A model generated the notes under the pieces. It made no database searches. It saw nothing but the letters and a program-made list of their open reading frames with translations, and was not told the origin of the DNA. DNA of 42,295 nt from Acanthaster planci. Taxonomy: Eukaryota; Echinodermata; Asteroidea; Valvatida; Acanthasteridae. This document shows, one piece after another, positions 41,511-42,295 of the stretch (positions within the stretch are counted from its first letter, which is position 1; each line of letters opens with the position of its first letter). A program made the position numbers and the translations under genes. Location: the NCBI RefSeq assembly GCF_001949145.1, contig NW_019091561.1, forward strand, positions 566,788 through 609,082, written 5' to 3'.

Positions 41511-41975
41511 CTTTGTTCACAGGGGATACTTGGGGATTCCATCATAAGGCGAGCAGAGACCACACTCGGGAATAGGCACGACGTCCGCTGGAATGGCCTG
41601 GGTGGAGTGAAATATGGTGACATAACAAATTAATGGCAGAACTCGCAGCAAGATGGCCTCGTCCAGCCATGCTAATCGTCCACTTAGGCACTAACGAGTT
41701 GGTCGAGACCCATTTTTTCTGTTTCTGACAAAGGCTGGCACTTTTCATGTGAGAGTGTCTTGACACTTACCCAGAGGCGCAGTTGGTTTAGCCAGATATT
41801 TTACGGCGCACCTGTTACTTTGGGTCTACTAATCCATCAAAATGGAAAAGAAGCGCTGCACGATCAATAGGTGCGCATGTTCACTTGGTAGTCGACTGAG
41901 ATTGTTAGTGCTGCACCACCCTCAGTTCCGATAGTCAGAGTTCGCATTGTATCGTTACAATGTATGAATGTATGA
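41511..41975 (+). pseudogene. SGNH/GDSL hydrolase-like domain (element D)
   Basis: Across three frames the order is LGDSIIRRAETTLGNRHDVR (block I, G-D-S nucleophile), WNGLGGVKYGDIT, then after a frameshift ARWPRPAMLIVHLGTNELVE (block III, G-x-N). The next frame reads SDILRRTCYFGSTNPSK-like sequence and KKRCTINRCACSL. Finally LHHPQFR-stop-SEFALYRYN appears near 41915-41965. SGNH hydrolase-like ORFs downstream of the recombinase are known from Ngaro-type YR elements. The terminal D-x-x-H block is not readable, so it is a relic. The substrate is unknown. Confidence 0.7.
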
Positions 41976-42295
41976 ATATTTTAGAGCCCACGTAAAAGAC
42001 TACATTATTACTGCCTTTGAAAAATAGAATCGTTTTCCAGTATGTGGGCCTAATGGGCGGCATTGTTCATGTATTTGCTTGCTCAGGTAGTATAAGAAAG
42101 GGTGGCTCGGGTGTCCGGGCGGTCGTCCCAGTGGGGCGCGCGTTGCATGTCTGGCAGAAACTATCTGGGAGCGACACGCAGTTTCCGAAGTAAACAAATA
42201 AACAAGTTAGGCAAATTATCTCGCAGTGATTGTAACGTAATAGGGGTGTGCATTTGTGGGTATTTTTAGAACCGGGTACCCGTTTTTTGTTAACA
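41976..42295. other. No gene recognised; probably the 3' end region of element D
   Basis: Follows the last readable hydrolase residues. GC-rich around 42110-42140. No terminal repeat could be paired with sequence upstream of 38540. Confidence 0.4.

Larger units (their letters stand above)
38540..42000 (+). mobile_element. YR retrotransposon D with SGNH hydrolase (DIRS/Ngaro-like)
   Basis: Plus-strand order: gag with zinc fingers, RT remnant with RNase H, tyrosine recombinase and SGNH hydrolase-like ORF. This order is typical of Ngaro/DIRS-related YR retroelements. Damage is light compared with A-C: a few stops and frameshifts and one large deletion in the RT. Outer ends are not defined by repeats, and the element may extend to the end of the window. 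Confidence 0.85.

Overview
The window looks like nuclear DNA of a metazoan, most likely a marine invertebrate. Reasons: intron-containing gene fragments with GT/AG junctions, scattered ACATGTACATGT-type low-complexity runs, and a dense mixture of DIRS-like tyrosine-recombinase (YR) retrotransposons, piggyBac, PIF/Harbinger-like, hAT-like and Polinton/Maverick-like DNA. I cannot name the species. No intact long gene, rRNA, CRISPR array or bacterial operon is visible. Almost everything recognisable is a decayed mobile element, nested or end to end.

Layout. (1) 1-4100: mostly unassigned, with a tRNA-like SINE head (about 1430-1492), a 209-bp inverted-repeat element (1536-1744) and unassigned ORFs (2890-4085). 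(2) 4123-9650, minus strand: DIRS-like element A (zinc knuckle, RT, RNase H, YR). Its YR is split by a 1,979-bp PIF/Harbinger-like insertion (4322-6300) with 40-bp terminal inverted repeats and a TTA/TAA target duplication. That insertion carries a BEN-like ORF. (3) 10478-15080, plus strand: DIRS-like fragments B and C, separated by a candidate signal-peptide first exon (12778-12893). (4) 16040-17203: degenerate AATATT-rich repeats, then a ~120-bp minisatellite. (5) 17204-29442: a 12.2-kb unit bounded by ~330-355-bp inverted terminal repeats, inserted into the minisatellite, which resumes at 29443. Inside are a small ORF and a decayed Polinton-type protein-primed DNA polymerase B at the left end, and a 171-aa cysteine-repeat ORF plus small ORFs facing inward from the right end. 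The middle holds a 126-bp tandem repeat, a piggyBac relic, a DDE-like multi-exon gene relic and a small palindromic element. (6) 29560-35400: mostly unassigned, with one convincing isolated exon (32377-32520) and a hAT/ZNF862-like gene relic with introns (34201-35392). (7) 36725-37297: a piggyBac-type MITE whose end matches the piggyBac relic at 22551. (8) 38540-41970: YR retroelement D (gag with CCCH and CCHC zinc fingers, RNase H, YR, SGNH hydrolase).

Four separate YR retroelements in 42 kb, one split by a Harbinger-like insertion, plus a Polinton-like unit that may carry nested insertions, make this a layered transposon graveyard. The most distinctive item is the ITR-bounded unit with inward-facing genes at both ends: a PolB gene on the left and an unusual CxxC-repeat protein on the right.
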